From Planococcus circulans (GTDB lineage: Bacteria; Bacillota; Bacilli; Bacillales_A; Planococcaceae): a stretch of 64,000 bases of DNA. The translations under genes were made by a program, and so were the position numbers. The stretch lies in contig NZ_JAIQCL010000006.1 of NCBI RefSeq assembly GCF_020023385.1, forward strand, positions 182,731-246,730, given 5' to 3'. Shown here in pieces: positions 54,301 to 61,648 of the stretch. The notes under the pieces were generated by a model that was not told the origin of the DNA, made no database searches, and worked only from the letters and a program-made list of their open reading frames with translations. Position 1 is the stretch's first letter; every line of letters starts with the position of its first letter.

Positions 54301-54954
54301 ATGGTTAAAATCAAACGTCTTGCAAATCTCACTGACTCTATCTGTTTTGTAGAACCGAACATCCCCTCCTCAGAACTCACACAACGGAATGTCGATTACC
54401 CCATCTTGTCAGACAAAAAAATGAAAACAAAATACGTCAAATTTGCATACAGACCTACTCATTTTACTTGGAAAGGCAAAACACACGAAATCCAAGTAAA
54501 CTTTTGTTCCAATCCATTTTGTAAAAACCATATGAAGCCACAAAAGAAATATGGAATTGGCAAAAGCCAACGCTATTCCATCTCAGGTGCTACCAAAGAA
54601 CGAAATGTTATCTGTAGCACAGATCCTACCGACCCGAACGGCATCCCAACTTTGAAATGCAATAGCAAAGCTTATTCCAATTGGTCATTAGCAACCGAAA
54701 TCGAACGATTGATTAGAGTCAATGCGGTTGTGCCACTTGACCCAGCGTATGAATTTCATAAGGATGGCTGTATCAATCACGAAACCTATTTCACAGAACC
54801 AAAGACTTTTTACAAGCGTGGCAAAGCATCTTCAAACGCTCAGATTGTCCAGTGTAAGGCGTGTAAGAAATACACGAACATTCTCCGACCAAAGCTCAAA
54901 CGACCTCCTATCATCAGAAGAGGAACGATATTCTGCCTATTTATGCAGATATGA
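54301..54954 (+). CDS. Transposase-like ORF A, zinc-finger region
   Basis: A 217-residue frame with zinc-ligand motifs: FCSNPFCKNHMKP (~82-94), CINHETYF and a C-terminal CKACKKYTN. This looks like the DNA-binding N-terminal part of a transposase. The start at 54301 has only a weak site (GAGAGTTGGGATTATGAG). After CKACKKYTN the conserved sense seems to continue in the -1 frame, which leads into ORF B; the last ~20 residues of this frame (RPPIIRRGTIFCLFMQI) look like out-of-frame sequence. The family could not be named. Confidence 0.6.
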   Translation: MVKIKRLANLTDSICFVEPNIPSSELTQRNVDYPILSDKKMKTKYVKFAYRPTHFTWKGKTHEIQVNFCSNPFCKNHMKPQKKYGIGKSQRYSISGATKERNVICSTDPTDPNGIPTLKCNSKAYSNWSLATEIERLIRVNAVVPLDPAYEFHKDGCINHETYFTEPKTFYKRGKASSNAQIVQCKACKKYTNILRPKLKRPPIIRRGTIFCLFMQI

Positions 54955-56267
54955 TTATTCATCACATTCCAGTCACAAGCACCTGTAAAGTCTTAAAAAT
55001 TGGACGTTCAACATATTATGAAAAGCTGGAATGGTTATATCGCTGTTGTCTGGAATTTTTGGAAACCAGAGAAAAAGCATTTGAGAAAAAAGTGTTTCCA
55101 AGAATGTGGATCAACACCGATATGATGATGTATGTTCTTAACAACGTCCGAAAGAAGGGTCAGAAGATTAAATTCAAAAGAGGCAATGAAAAACAATTGC
55201 CAACACAAGTTGTTATCTCGACCTATATGAATTCAAGGTATGTATTCCGTGCCGATGTTGCTTATGACCGGGATATTACATTTGATCAGATTGAACTTGA
55301 TACGCAGATTTACAAAGACGACCATTTAACTGATGAACTTCGGAAGAACGGGAAATTCACTCAACATACCCATTATCCGCAGCTACCAACACCGAATGAC
55401 AATCAAGCTACTGCTGATTTTAGCCGTGAAATGGTTGAATTGACCAAAAGAAAAGAATACGTGGATGGTCTTCACGTGAGTCACACCTATACCGCAATGG
55501 CACAAATGTTTTTAATCAAACAAATGGTTAAAACACCTAAATGGAGATTTGTTAGTGACGATGATAAGATTTTAAAGGCAACCATCAGAAGAATTTTCGC
55601 AGAGGAAATGAAAAATGGACAGGCACACTATTTGGTGAACAACTTCGATAAAACATTATCCAGAGAAGATGCTTTCAAAGAGTTCATTGATTCAGCCAAG
55701 TATCTCCAAGAATGGGCTGAACTAAACGGCCACCAAAATGAATCCGCATATCAACAAGCAGTTGAATACTTGAGAGAGAAACTAATATCGCATAAATTCT
55801 ACGAAAGCAAAGTGGCTCCAAACGGACAAATTTATAATGTTCATAAGCCCAACAAAATTGAACATCCAATTGCAATGGCGGACCGAGGATCAAGGTACAT
55901 TAATGTTTTGACCGATACTTCTAATTTAAGTGAAGAACACTTGGCTAAATTGATTGTTAAAGCCAATGACAATTCGGTTAATACGTTTCTTCAAGAAATC
56001 AGAAGATCAATTTCAATCCTTGAAAGACCGTTGGTCACAAGCCGTGGAGATGGAAAAAGTTATATCTATTCAAACCTCAATCCGAAATATGCACAAATGA
56101 GCATTACGAATCTTCGAACCTATTACAACTTTTGCAAAACGTATCAAGTGGGTAAGGTTAAACGTGATTCGGACGGTAAAATCATTAAGAATGAAAAGAC
56201 ACCTGCACAGCGCTTAGGCATTTCCGACCGAGTTTATACTTGGGAAGACATTATTTATAAACGTTAA
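54951..56267 (+). CDS. Transposase-like ORF B, HTH and catalytic region
   Basis: A 438-residue frame. It starts in the middle of a helix-turn-helix (IHHIPVTSTCKVLKIGRSTYYEKL), followed by a region with spaced acidic residues (WINTDMMMYV, YVFRADVAYDRD, then RFVSDDDKILKATIRRIFAEE) compatible with a DDE nuclease. The frame is open upstream to 54859 without a start and encodes SYHQKRNDILPIYAD there, so the N-terminus seems to belong to ORF A in the -1 phase. It could be expressed by frameshifting, by ATGA-coupled initiation, or be a mutated single gene. Confidence 0.6.
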   Translation: MIIHHIPVTSTCKVLKIGRSTYYEKLEWLYRCCLEFLETREKAFEKKVFPRMWINTDMMMYVLNNVRKKGQKIKFKRGNEKQLPTQVVISTYMNSRYVFRADVAYDRDITFDQIELDTQIYKDDHLTDELRKNGKFTQHTHYPQLPTPNDNQATADFSREMVELTKRKEYVDGLHVSHTYTAMAQMFLIKQMVKTPKWRFVSDDDKILKATIRRIFAEEMKNGQAHYLVNNFDKTLSREDAFKEFIDSAKYLQEWAELNGHQNESAYQQAVEYLREKLISHKFYESKVAPNGQIYNVHKPNKIEHPIAMADRGSRYINVLTDTSNLSEEHLAKLIVKANDNSVNTFLQEIRRSISILERPLVTSRGDGKSYIYSNLNPKYAQMSITNLRTYYNFCKTYQVGKVKRDSDGKIIKNEKTPAQRLGISDRVYTWEDIIYKR

Positions 56268-56276
56268 AACTTCGAG

Positions 56277-56309
56277 AGCTTAACCATTCCTTTGGTTAGG
56301 CTTTTATTT
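56277..56309 (+). terminator. Terminator of the transposition module
   Basis: AGCTTAACC pairs with GGTTAGGCT (one wobble) over 8 nt and is followed by TTTATTTTT. Confidence 0.75.
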
Positions 56310-56372
56310 TTGGTGATTTTACTTATCAAAATATCAAAATTGGATATAACTATTTAAAGGGTGGTGAAGAGA

Positions 56373-57266
56373 TTGGTAAGTAAACAATATATTTACTTGT
56401 TCAAAAATGCTCATAAAGAATTGTTGTACGTTGGAATAGCTGAGGATGTTCAAAGAAGAGTTAAGGAACACAAAAATGATAAAATTTGGTTCGAAGAAAT
56501 TTTTTATATAGAACTTGCTGGTATTTTAGGAGATCGTTTTACGTGCTAAGTAATAGAAAGAGCTTTTATAGATAAGCTTCAACCTCTATATAATAATGCT
56601 CGATTACCTTTAAGAAGTTGGCAAATAGAGCCTAAAGACTTCTTGTTCGATTGTTTTGAAATAAAAAGTTTAAATAATGATGATATACAATCTCTGCAAT
56701 CGTTAAATGCTGAAAATATAGTAGGCGAAACACAACTAGAAAGATTTAGAAAAGTAGTGCCGATGTCAGATTACCGAATGAAAAAATTTATCGTCATTCT
56801 TCAAAATAATGGTTATGTATTTAATGTGAAGTCTAACAATTATTATTCTTATCGACAAATAGATGGATTGGCATTAGAGATGATGAACAATCATTATAAT
56901 AGATTAAAAAAAGAGAATAACTATACGACAACAGTTGAATTATATAAAAAAATCGCTGAAAAAACCAAGAATTCTTTAATCAGGAGCAAGTTTTGCGAAG
57001 AAGGAAGTTTCTGTACGCAAGGTTTTGGAAGACTTTATAGGGTAGACGAAATAGCCTATATACTCGGAGTATCGAATAAAAGTGTTCGGAAATATGCAGA
57101 CACACTAGAAGGTGAAGGTTATCAATTCAGTCAAAATGGCTCTGGCAAAAGAGAACTTTTCAAAAAGGATTTATTGATAATGAAAAAGTTAATCAGTATT
57201 ATGGAGAATACAGGCAAATATACCAGAGAAGTTGCAAGAATGATAGTGAATGAAAACGTTACTTAA
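56373..57266 (+). pseudogene. GIY-YIG nuclease / MerR-type HTH protein interrupted by an in-frame TAA
   Basis: One frame runs from TTG at 56373 (after AAAGGGTGGTGAAGAGA) to 57266 with a single TAA at 56547-56549. Before the stop is a GIY-YIG domain (QYIYLFKNAHKELLYVGIAE, DVQRRVKEHKND). After it the same domain continues with VIERAFIDKLQPLYNNAR, holding its catalytic Glu and PLYNN motif. A C-terminal half (~110-297) follows, with MerR-like helix-turn-helix sequence (LYRVDEIAYILGVSNKSVRK, then FSQNGSGKRELFKKDLLIMK). Without readthrough neither fragment is a full nuclease. A later ATG or TTG could still express the HTH part. Confidence 0.7.
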
Positions 57267-57369
57267 TTGTAGCGTTTTTTGACATAAAAAAATCACTTCC
57301 AGTCTATCGGAAATGAGGCATCTGCCGTTCATATATAATTTAACACAGTGGATATAATTTTCGATATCT

Positions 57370-57576
57370 TTATCCCTGTTTAACTTGAACATTCCTTTCC
57401 ATTAACCAGTCTGCCCAATCTTCGGGTTGATAGTGGTAGACGAAAGATTCATCCGTTTCTAAGACTCTGTTAATTGCAGATTCATTAAATATGCGTTCAG
57501 CATCTTCTTTCGATAGCTTATGTTCATCTATTAATGCTTCGATGATCCAACCTATGAATTCTTAGTGTTCGTTCAT
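57370..57576 (-). pseudogene. Small gene with in-frame TAA at codon 5
   Basis: An ATG at 57576 with CAAAAGGAGGTATCCAAA upstream reads MNEH, then TAA, then continues in frame for 63 codons (EFIGWIIEALIDEHKLSKED, AERIFNESAINRVLETDESF, then HYQPEDWADWLMERNVQVK). The perfect ribosome site and the coding-like sequence after the stop show that a 68-residue gene was broken by one change (CAA to TAA would suffice). The sequence recalls small DUF3791-like proteins of toxin-antitoxin type, but that is tentative. Confidence 0.6.
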
Positions 57577-57637
57577 TTTGGATACCTCCTTTTGATTAGT
57601 GTATACCCATATTTTCTTATTGCAATATTTCATAAAA

Positions 57638-57671
57638 CAAAAAAGCACTCAAATTAATGAGTGCCCAAAAA
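57638..57671 (-). terminator. Terminator of the PemK-like gene
   Basis: GCACTCA and TGAGTGC pair over a 6-nt loop with A and T runs on each side. Confidence 0.75.
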
Positions 57672-57765
57672 ACCTGCATTGCTGTTTTTGTTGTGGCCTT
57701 CGCCCGTATTTCTATTTAGATATTACCTCGTTTTAATTGAAAGTCAACAAAATAAATTAATTTTT

Positions 57766-58476
57766 TTAAAATTCATTTAATTCGTTAAAAAATCTCGGAA
57801 AATTTAACTGGAAGACTTTTGTTCGGATTTCATTAAAAATTTTAGAGTCTAATTCAAGATTTCTAATAAAACCATCTTTAATTATTCTTTCTATCGACAC
57901 CGTTTTTGTATTATCTAATACATATACCGCTTCTTTTTTAACACCATTATTATCTATGTATTCATATAGATAATAAGAGCTTCTTTCTTTATTGTTCTTA
58001 ATATCTTTTTTTGCCTGTGCCACAAATTCTTTTGTAGAAGTAGCTGGAAAAACGAATACGCGACCGCTATTTACTATTTCTAAAATTAAAGCTGGATGAA
58101 TAAAAGAAACTTCTCCTACAGGTGTGAATAAGAAGTTCATTAAATAAACATCTCCGACTTTGAACTGTACAGCATTTGTTTTTCTTTTTGCAAAAATTAA
58201 TTTATCAATATTTTCTTCCGTCATTCCTTTTTCTCTCATTTTCAAGGTGTTTTTTCGTTCTTTATCGTGTTCTTTTTCTTTCTTCCACATATTTAGTTGA
58301 TAAGAATAAAAAGACTCAATTGTTCTTGCAAGAGTTTTTGAACCGAAATGTATCATATCATTTTTTAAGTTTAGGGTCACATCATCAAAAAGAGAATGTA
58401 GTCTTTCTTTTTCATCTTTTGTTAAATTAACTGTATTTTTTAACTTTCTTAAATCATTTGTATTTATTTTTTTCAT
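57766..58476 (-). CDS. PemK/MazF-like toxin-fold protein with N-terminal extension
   Basis: A 236-residue protein. The first ~100 residues are highly charged and helical. From ~105 a PemK/MazF-type beta barrel follows: VGDVYLMNFLFTPVGEVSFI, HPALILEIVNSGRVFVFPAT, ending in SIERIIKDGFIRNLEL. MazF-family toxins are mRNA interferases; this one is about twice the usual length and has no obvious antitoxin gene upstream. CAGAAGGGAGGTTTTT precedes the ATG. AT-rich, part of the element's minus-strand cargo. Confidence 0.65.
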   Translation of the reverse strand: MKKINTNDLRKLKNTVNLTKDEKERLHSLFDDVTLNLKNDMIHFGSKTLARTIESFYSYQLNMWKKEKEHDKERKNTLKMREKGMTEENIDKLIFAKRKTNAVQFKVGDVYLMNFLFTPVGEVSFIHPALILEIVNSGRVFVFPATSTKEFVAQAKKDIKNNKERSSYYLYEYIDNNGVKKEAVYVLDNTKTVSIERIIKDGFIRNLELDSKIFNEIRTKVFQLNFPRFFNELNEF

Positions 58477-58562
58477 AAAAACCTCCCTTCTGAAAAAGAT
58501 AATTGTTTAACAATTTTGACTAATAATAATGAACAGGATTGAGAAAGCCAGAAAAAGAACAA

Positions 58563-58588
58563 GAAAAAACGCCACCCGAAGGTAGCGT
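58563..58588 (-). terminator. Terminator of the K+ channel gene (UUCG loop)
   Basis: On the minus strand ACGCTACC-TTCG-GGTGGCGT is followed by TTTTTTC, an 8-bp stem with one wobble and a UUCG tetraloop. Confidence 0.85.
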
Positions 58589-58596
58589 TAGTAAAT

Positions 58597-59301
58597 CTAC
58601 GATTCTTTTTCTTTTCTCTTGCTATACATATTTATTATTTCTATATCTTCTTTAGTTAATGATTCAATTTCTTCAATCGACTTTAGTATTTCTAAAAATT
58701 GTTTATCGTGGGTTATCTTTTCTTCTCTATTGAAAAAGCTTGTAATCGCAGAAGTTAATGTACCGATGATTCCAATTCCGACTAACATAAGTACTACCGC
58801 AAGTATCCGACCAATAGGTGTTTCTGGAGAAATATCGCCATAACCGACCGTTGTTGTTGTAACAACAGCCCACCACAGAGCGTCTGCAAAAGTATTTATA
58901 GAAGGTTCAAGAAGCACGATTGGAATAGGAATGATAAAGAGAAGAACCAGAGCAACAATTAACAATTTGTCCAAGCCGTTTGTTCTTAATAATTTATAGA
59001 CGGGAGTTAAATAGCGTGAGCCTATACCAATTAAGCGGATCACGCGGAACAACCGAATAATACGTGCTGCTCTAAAAATAGAATCGAACGGGATGATAGC
59101 AATCAGTTCTAATGGATGTTTCTTTATGTAATCCCATTTTTTTTCGGAGTTTATTAGACGAACTGCGTAATCAATCACAAAGACTATCCAAATGATTCGG
59201 TCGTAGATAAGAAATTGCGTATTGTTAGAGAAGGCAAAAAACAGAGAAATAATAACAAGGACAAACATAAGGATTTCGTATATAATATTAATTTTTTTCA
59301 T
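58597..59301 (-). CDS. Voltage-gated-type potassium channel
   Basis: A 234-residue six-helix K+ channel. The S4 segment has regularly spaced arginines (RAARIIRLFRVIRLIGIG), the pore helix and filter read ADALWWAVVTTTTVGYGDIS, and S6 is ILAVVLMLVGIGIIGTLTSA. A short coiled C-terminus follows (EEKITHDKQFLEILKSIEEI). It should assemble as a tetramer in the membrane. CATAGGTGGTTGATACG precedes the ATG at 59301. Location inside a transposable element, between HEPN-like and PemK-like genes, is unusual for a housekeeping channel. Confidence 0.9.
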   Translation of the reverse strand: MKKINIIYEILMFVLVIISLFFAFSNNTQFLIYDRIIWIVFVIDYAVRLINSEKKWDYIKKHPLELIAIIPFDSIFRAARIIRLFRVIRLIGIGSRYLTPVYKLLRTNGLDKLLIVALVLLFIIPIPIVLLEPSINTFADALWWAVVTTTTVGYGDISPETPIGRILAVVLMLVGIGIIGTLTSAITSFFNREEKITHDKQFLEILKSIEEIESLTKEDIEIINMYSKRKEKES

Positions 59302-59384
59302 CGTATCAACCACCTATGTATAAAAGTTTAACAATTTTAAACAATAATAGCTAAACAATTAAAAAACGTTAGAAAAATGTAAAT

Positions 59385-59410
59385 AAAAAAACACCACCCG
59401 AAGGCAGCGC
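59385..59410 (-). terminator. Terminator of the HEPN-like gene (UUCG loop)
   Basis: GCGCTGCC-TTCG-GGTGGTGT then TTTTTTT on the minus strand; the stem has several wobbles. It closely resembles the terminator at 58563-58588. Confidence 0.7.
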
Positions 59411-59414
59411 GTGA

Positions 59415-60290
59415 TTATTCTTTATTTTCATTTAATAAGTCCTTAATAAATTGCAAAGAAGAAATGACATTAAATAACCGAAGTGCATCTACCTTTTGCC
59501 AATGTTTCGGTTCATCTCTGCCGTGCAACACTCTATGTCGATTTACAAGGTCGTTTCTATCTTTAGCGAAACTAAGAGAACCGAACAACCCATCTGTCAT
59601 ACTATGCACAACAGAATATAATGAAATTTGCTTCAACTTTGATTCTTCATTCTCTGCTTGGGTTACCATCATTTTAATTATCGGACCGCTTCCTAATGGT
59701 GAATCGAACACAAATGACATTTCACCCTCAATGATTGTAAAGAGCGTTGGGATCACTAATTTATATTTATCGTCTTCGAAACTATCAAAGCAATCTTGGA
59801 TTAAATCGTGCCATCTTGGTTCTATATTTTCGATTATTTGATTTTTCGTATAGCCAAAGTTCTTCCAATCGTTCTTTGAGTAGTATTCGTAAAAATAATC
59901 GTCTTTTTCTTTCTGAGAAGTCCCGATCATATCATCTTCCAGATAATCACCTAAACTCATTTCGCCAGTTAACGTCCAACCGAATTTAGAGTTATCATTC
60001 GTGATTTCTTCAATTCTTTCATAGTCTATCTCAGGAATTTCAATCTTCGGAAAAGATATGTCGGGAATTTTGAAAGTAGTAATTTGGTTAAGTTGTGCAG
60101 CTAAACGTGGGTAATCAATTATAGGTGGTTGGAAAACAGAAAAATCGATGCTAGGCAGGTTAAAGCTAGAAATTTCGATTTTCGGTGCTGGAACACGGAT
60201 AGGTTCGGTGACTAAAGCAATTAATCTTTTTCTATCGGCATCTATTTCGGCGATTTTTTTAGCAAACTCGTTTCTTTCTTCGAATTTCAA
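59415..60290 (-). CDS. Hypothetical protein with HEPN-like C-terminal motif
   Basis: A 291-residue protein starting with TTG at 60290, seven bases after AAGGAG. Residues ~25-105 contain short proline-rich strands repeating P-x-I-(D/E) (VPAPKIEISSFNLPSIDF, KIPDISFPKIEIPEIDYERI). The C-terminal half is helical and ends with DLVNRHRVLHGRDEPKHWQK then VDALRLFNVISSLQFIKDLL. The NRHxxLHG pattern occurs in HEPN-type and related phage-defence or Abi proteins. RNase activity would be inference. First gene of the cargo cassette. Confidence 0.55.
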   Translation of the reverse strand: MKFEERNEFAKKIAEIDADRKRLIALVTEPIRVPAPKIEISSFNLPSIDFSVFQPPIIDYPRLAAQLNQITTFKIPDISFPKIEIPEIDYERIEEITNDNSKFGWTLTGEMSLGDYLEDDMIGTSQKEKDDYFYEYYSKNDWKNFGYTKNQIIENIEPRWHDLIQDCFDSFEDDKYKLVIPTLFTIIEGEMSFVFDSPLGSGPIIKMMVTQAENEESKLKQISLYSVVHSMTDGLFGSLSFAKDRNDLVNRHRVLHGRDEPKHWQKVDALRLFNVISSLQFIKDLLNENKE

Positions 60291-60339
60291 ACAACCACTC
60301 CTTAGGAATTTTATTAGTTCCAGTATAACCCCAAAAATG

Positions 60340-60403
60340 AAAAAACACCTCATCCACAGAAGTTCTGAATTACCAGAATTTCTCACAGATTGAGGTGTTA
60401 TTT
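60340..60403 (-). terminator. Large hairpin with T tract at the right end of the element
   Basis: AACACCTCA (60344-60352) pairs with TGAGGTGTT (60391-60399). An inner stem AGAAGTTCTG/CAGAATTTCT lies inside, and the minus strand continues with TTTTTT. It lies between the right inverted repeat and the first cargo gene, so it can stop transcripts entering from the flanking peptidase gene. Confidence 0.65.
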
Positions 60404-60443
60404 GTTATACATTTTTACTTACAATTCGTACCGCATTTTTAAC

Positions 60444-60469
60444 TTTTGCGATAGGAGACGGAACCCGTT
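60444..60469 (-). repeat. Right terminal inverted repeat
   Basis: The inverse complement of the left end with one mismatch, ending ACGGAACCCGTT at the outer boundary. Confidence 0.85.
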
Positions 60470-60480
60470 ACATACATCCT
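60470..60480. repeat. Right target-site duplication
   Basis: ACATACATCCT, identical to 53834-53844. It is followed by GTTCTCTCTTTTTT, the 3' arm of the interrupted terminator whose 5' arm AAAAAAAGAGAGAAC lies at 53821-53835. Confidence 0.8.
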
Positions 60481-60509
60481 GTTCTCTCTTTTTTGAGATG
60501 CTTCCCTAT

Positions 60510-61628
60510 TCAGTTTCGAGTTGATTCTTTGACAATTTCAACCAGCAATTCGGTCAACTTTTCCAGTTCCTCGATCGGCATGCGTTCATTTTTCGTATGG
60601 ATTTCTTCATATCCGACACAAAGATTGACAGTCGGAATGCCAAATCCATTGAAGATATTGGCATCACTGCCGCCACCGCTTGTCAGAATCGGTGAAGGAC
60701 GGCCGATTTTGGCAGCAGCCTTTTGTGCGATTTCCACGACGGGATCCATATCATCAAAATGGAAGCCTGGGTACATCAACTTGACTTCTGTTTCAGCACG
60801 TCCTCCCAGGCTTTCTGCAATCTGTTCAAAAACAGACTCCATATGAGTCGTTTGTGCCGCTAGTTTGTCTTCGCTGATCGAACGCGCTTCCGACAAAATA
60901 TTGACTTCGTCACACACGATGTTGGTGGCTCCTCCACCTTCAAAATGTCCGATATTGGCCGTAGTTTCTTCATCGATGCGGCCAAGCGTCATTTTAGCGA
61001 TGGCTTTTGCAGCGATAGTGATGGCAGAAATGCCTTTTTCTGGCGCTACACCTGCATGCGCGGTTTTCCCATGGATGGTAGTCCATAATTTCGCCTGGTT
61101 CGGAGCGGCAGTTACGATTCCGCCCACTTTGCCGTCGCTGTCTACCGCATAGCCGTACTTCGCGATCAACAGGGAGGAATCCAGTTCCTTGGCTCCGACC
61201 AATCCACTTTCTTCTCCAGCAGTAATCACCAATTGAATATCCCCATGGTCGATTTGCTGCTCTTGAAGCACCCGGATCATTTCGAACAAAGCGGCAATTC
61301 CCGCTTTGTCGTCAGCACCGAGAATCGTCGTACCATCTGAATAGACATAGCCATCACGGATTTCAGGCTTGACGCCGACTCCCGGAGTGACGGTATCCAT
61401 GTGGACAGTGAAATAAATGGCAGGAATTTCGCTCAGGCTGCCACGCAGCGTCGCGATGATATTGCCCGCTCCGTGCCCTGTAACTGCAGCCGACTCATCA
61501 ATCACGACATGGAAACCCATCGCTTCCAATTTGGTCTGTAAAGCAGCGGCGATTTCGCCTTCATTTTTGGTCTCGGAATCGATTTGCAGCAATTCCAGAA
61601 ATTCGTTCATCAGTCTTTCGTTATTCAT
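60510..61628 (-). CDS. M20-family peptidase (PepT-like, YqjE)
   Basis: A 372-residue di-zinc aminopeptidase-like enzyme. Zinc motifs: YFTVHMDTVTPGVGV, TILGADDKAGIAAL, VITAGEESGLVGAKEL (catalytic Glu pair) and the C-terminal EEIHTKNERM. A dimerisation lid domain lies at ~180-290. It resembles tripeptidase PepT and YqjE. The order with the carboxyltransferase and epimerase genes is as in B. subtilis. Its natural terminator has been split by the mobile element. AGAAGAGGTGCTTTAA precedes the ATG. Confidence 0.9.
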   Translation of the reverse strand: MNNERLMNEFLELLQIDSETKNEGEIAAALQTKLEAMGFHVVIDESAAVTGHGAGNIIATLRGSLSEIPAIYFTVHMDTVTPGVGVKPEIRDGYVYSDGTTILGADDKAGIAALFEMIRVLQEQQIDHGDIQLVITAGEESGLVGAKELDSSLLIAKYGYAVDSDGKVGGIVTAAPNQAKLWTTIHGKTAHAGVAPEKGISAITIAAKAIAKMTLGRIDEETTANIGHFEGGGATNIVCDEVNILSEARSISEDKLAAQTTHMESVFEQIAESLGGRAETEVKLMYPGFHFDDMDPVVEIAQKAAAKIGRPSPILTSGGGSDANIFNGFGIPTVNLCVGYEEIHTKNERMPIEELEKLTELLVEIVKESTRN

Positions 61629-61648
61629 TTAAAGCACCTCTTCTATAC

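Larger units (their letters stand above)
53845..60469. mobile_element. 6.6-kb transposable element with 26-bp terminal inverted repeats
   Basis: The two ends are inverted repeats matching at 25 of 26 positions (53845-53870, starting AACGGGTTCCGT, and 60444-60469), flanked by an 11-bp direct repeat. A second inverted subterminal motif, AAAATGTATAACAA, lies at 53876-53889 and 60402-60415. Inside are a ribbon-helix-helix-like gene, two overlapping transposase-like ORFs and about 4 kb of AT-rich cargo (GIY-YIG/HTH pseudogene, small broken gene, PemK-like, K+ channel, HEPN-like). Codon and base composition differ from the flanks. Rejoining the flanks restores a hairpin terminator, so this is a recent single insertion. 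Confidence 0.85.

Noticed and set aside
54722..54988. 88-codon frame inside transposase ORF A/B
   Set aside because: A third-frame shadow without conserved sense; the -1 continuation is the frame that matches ORF B.
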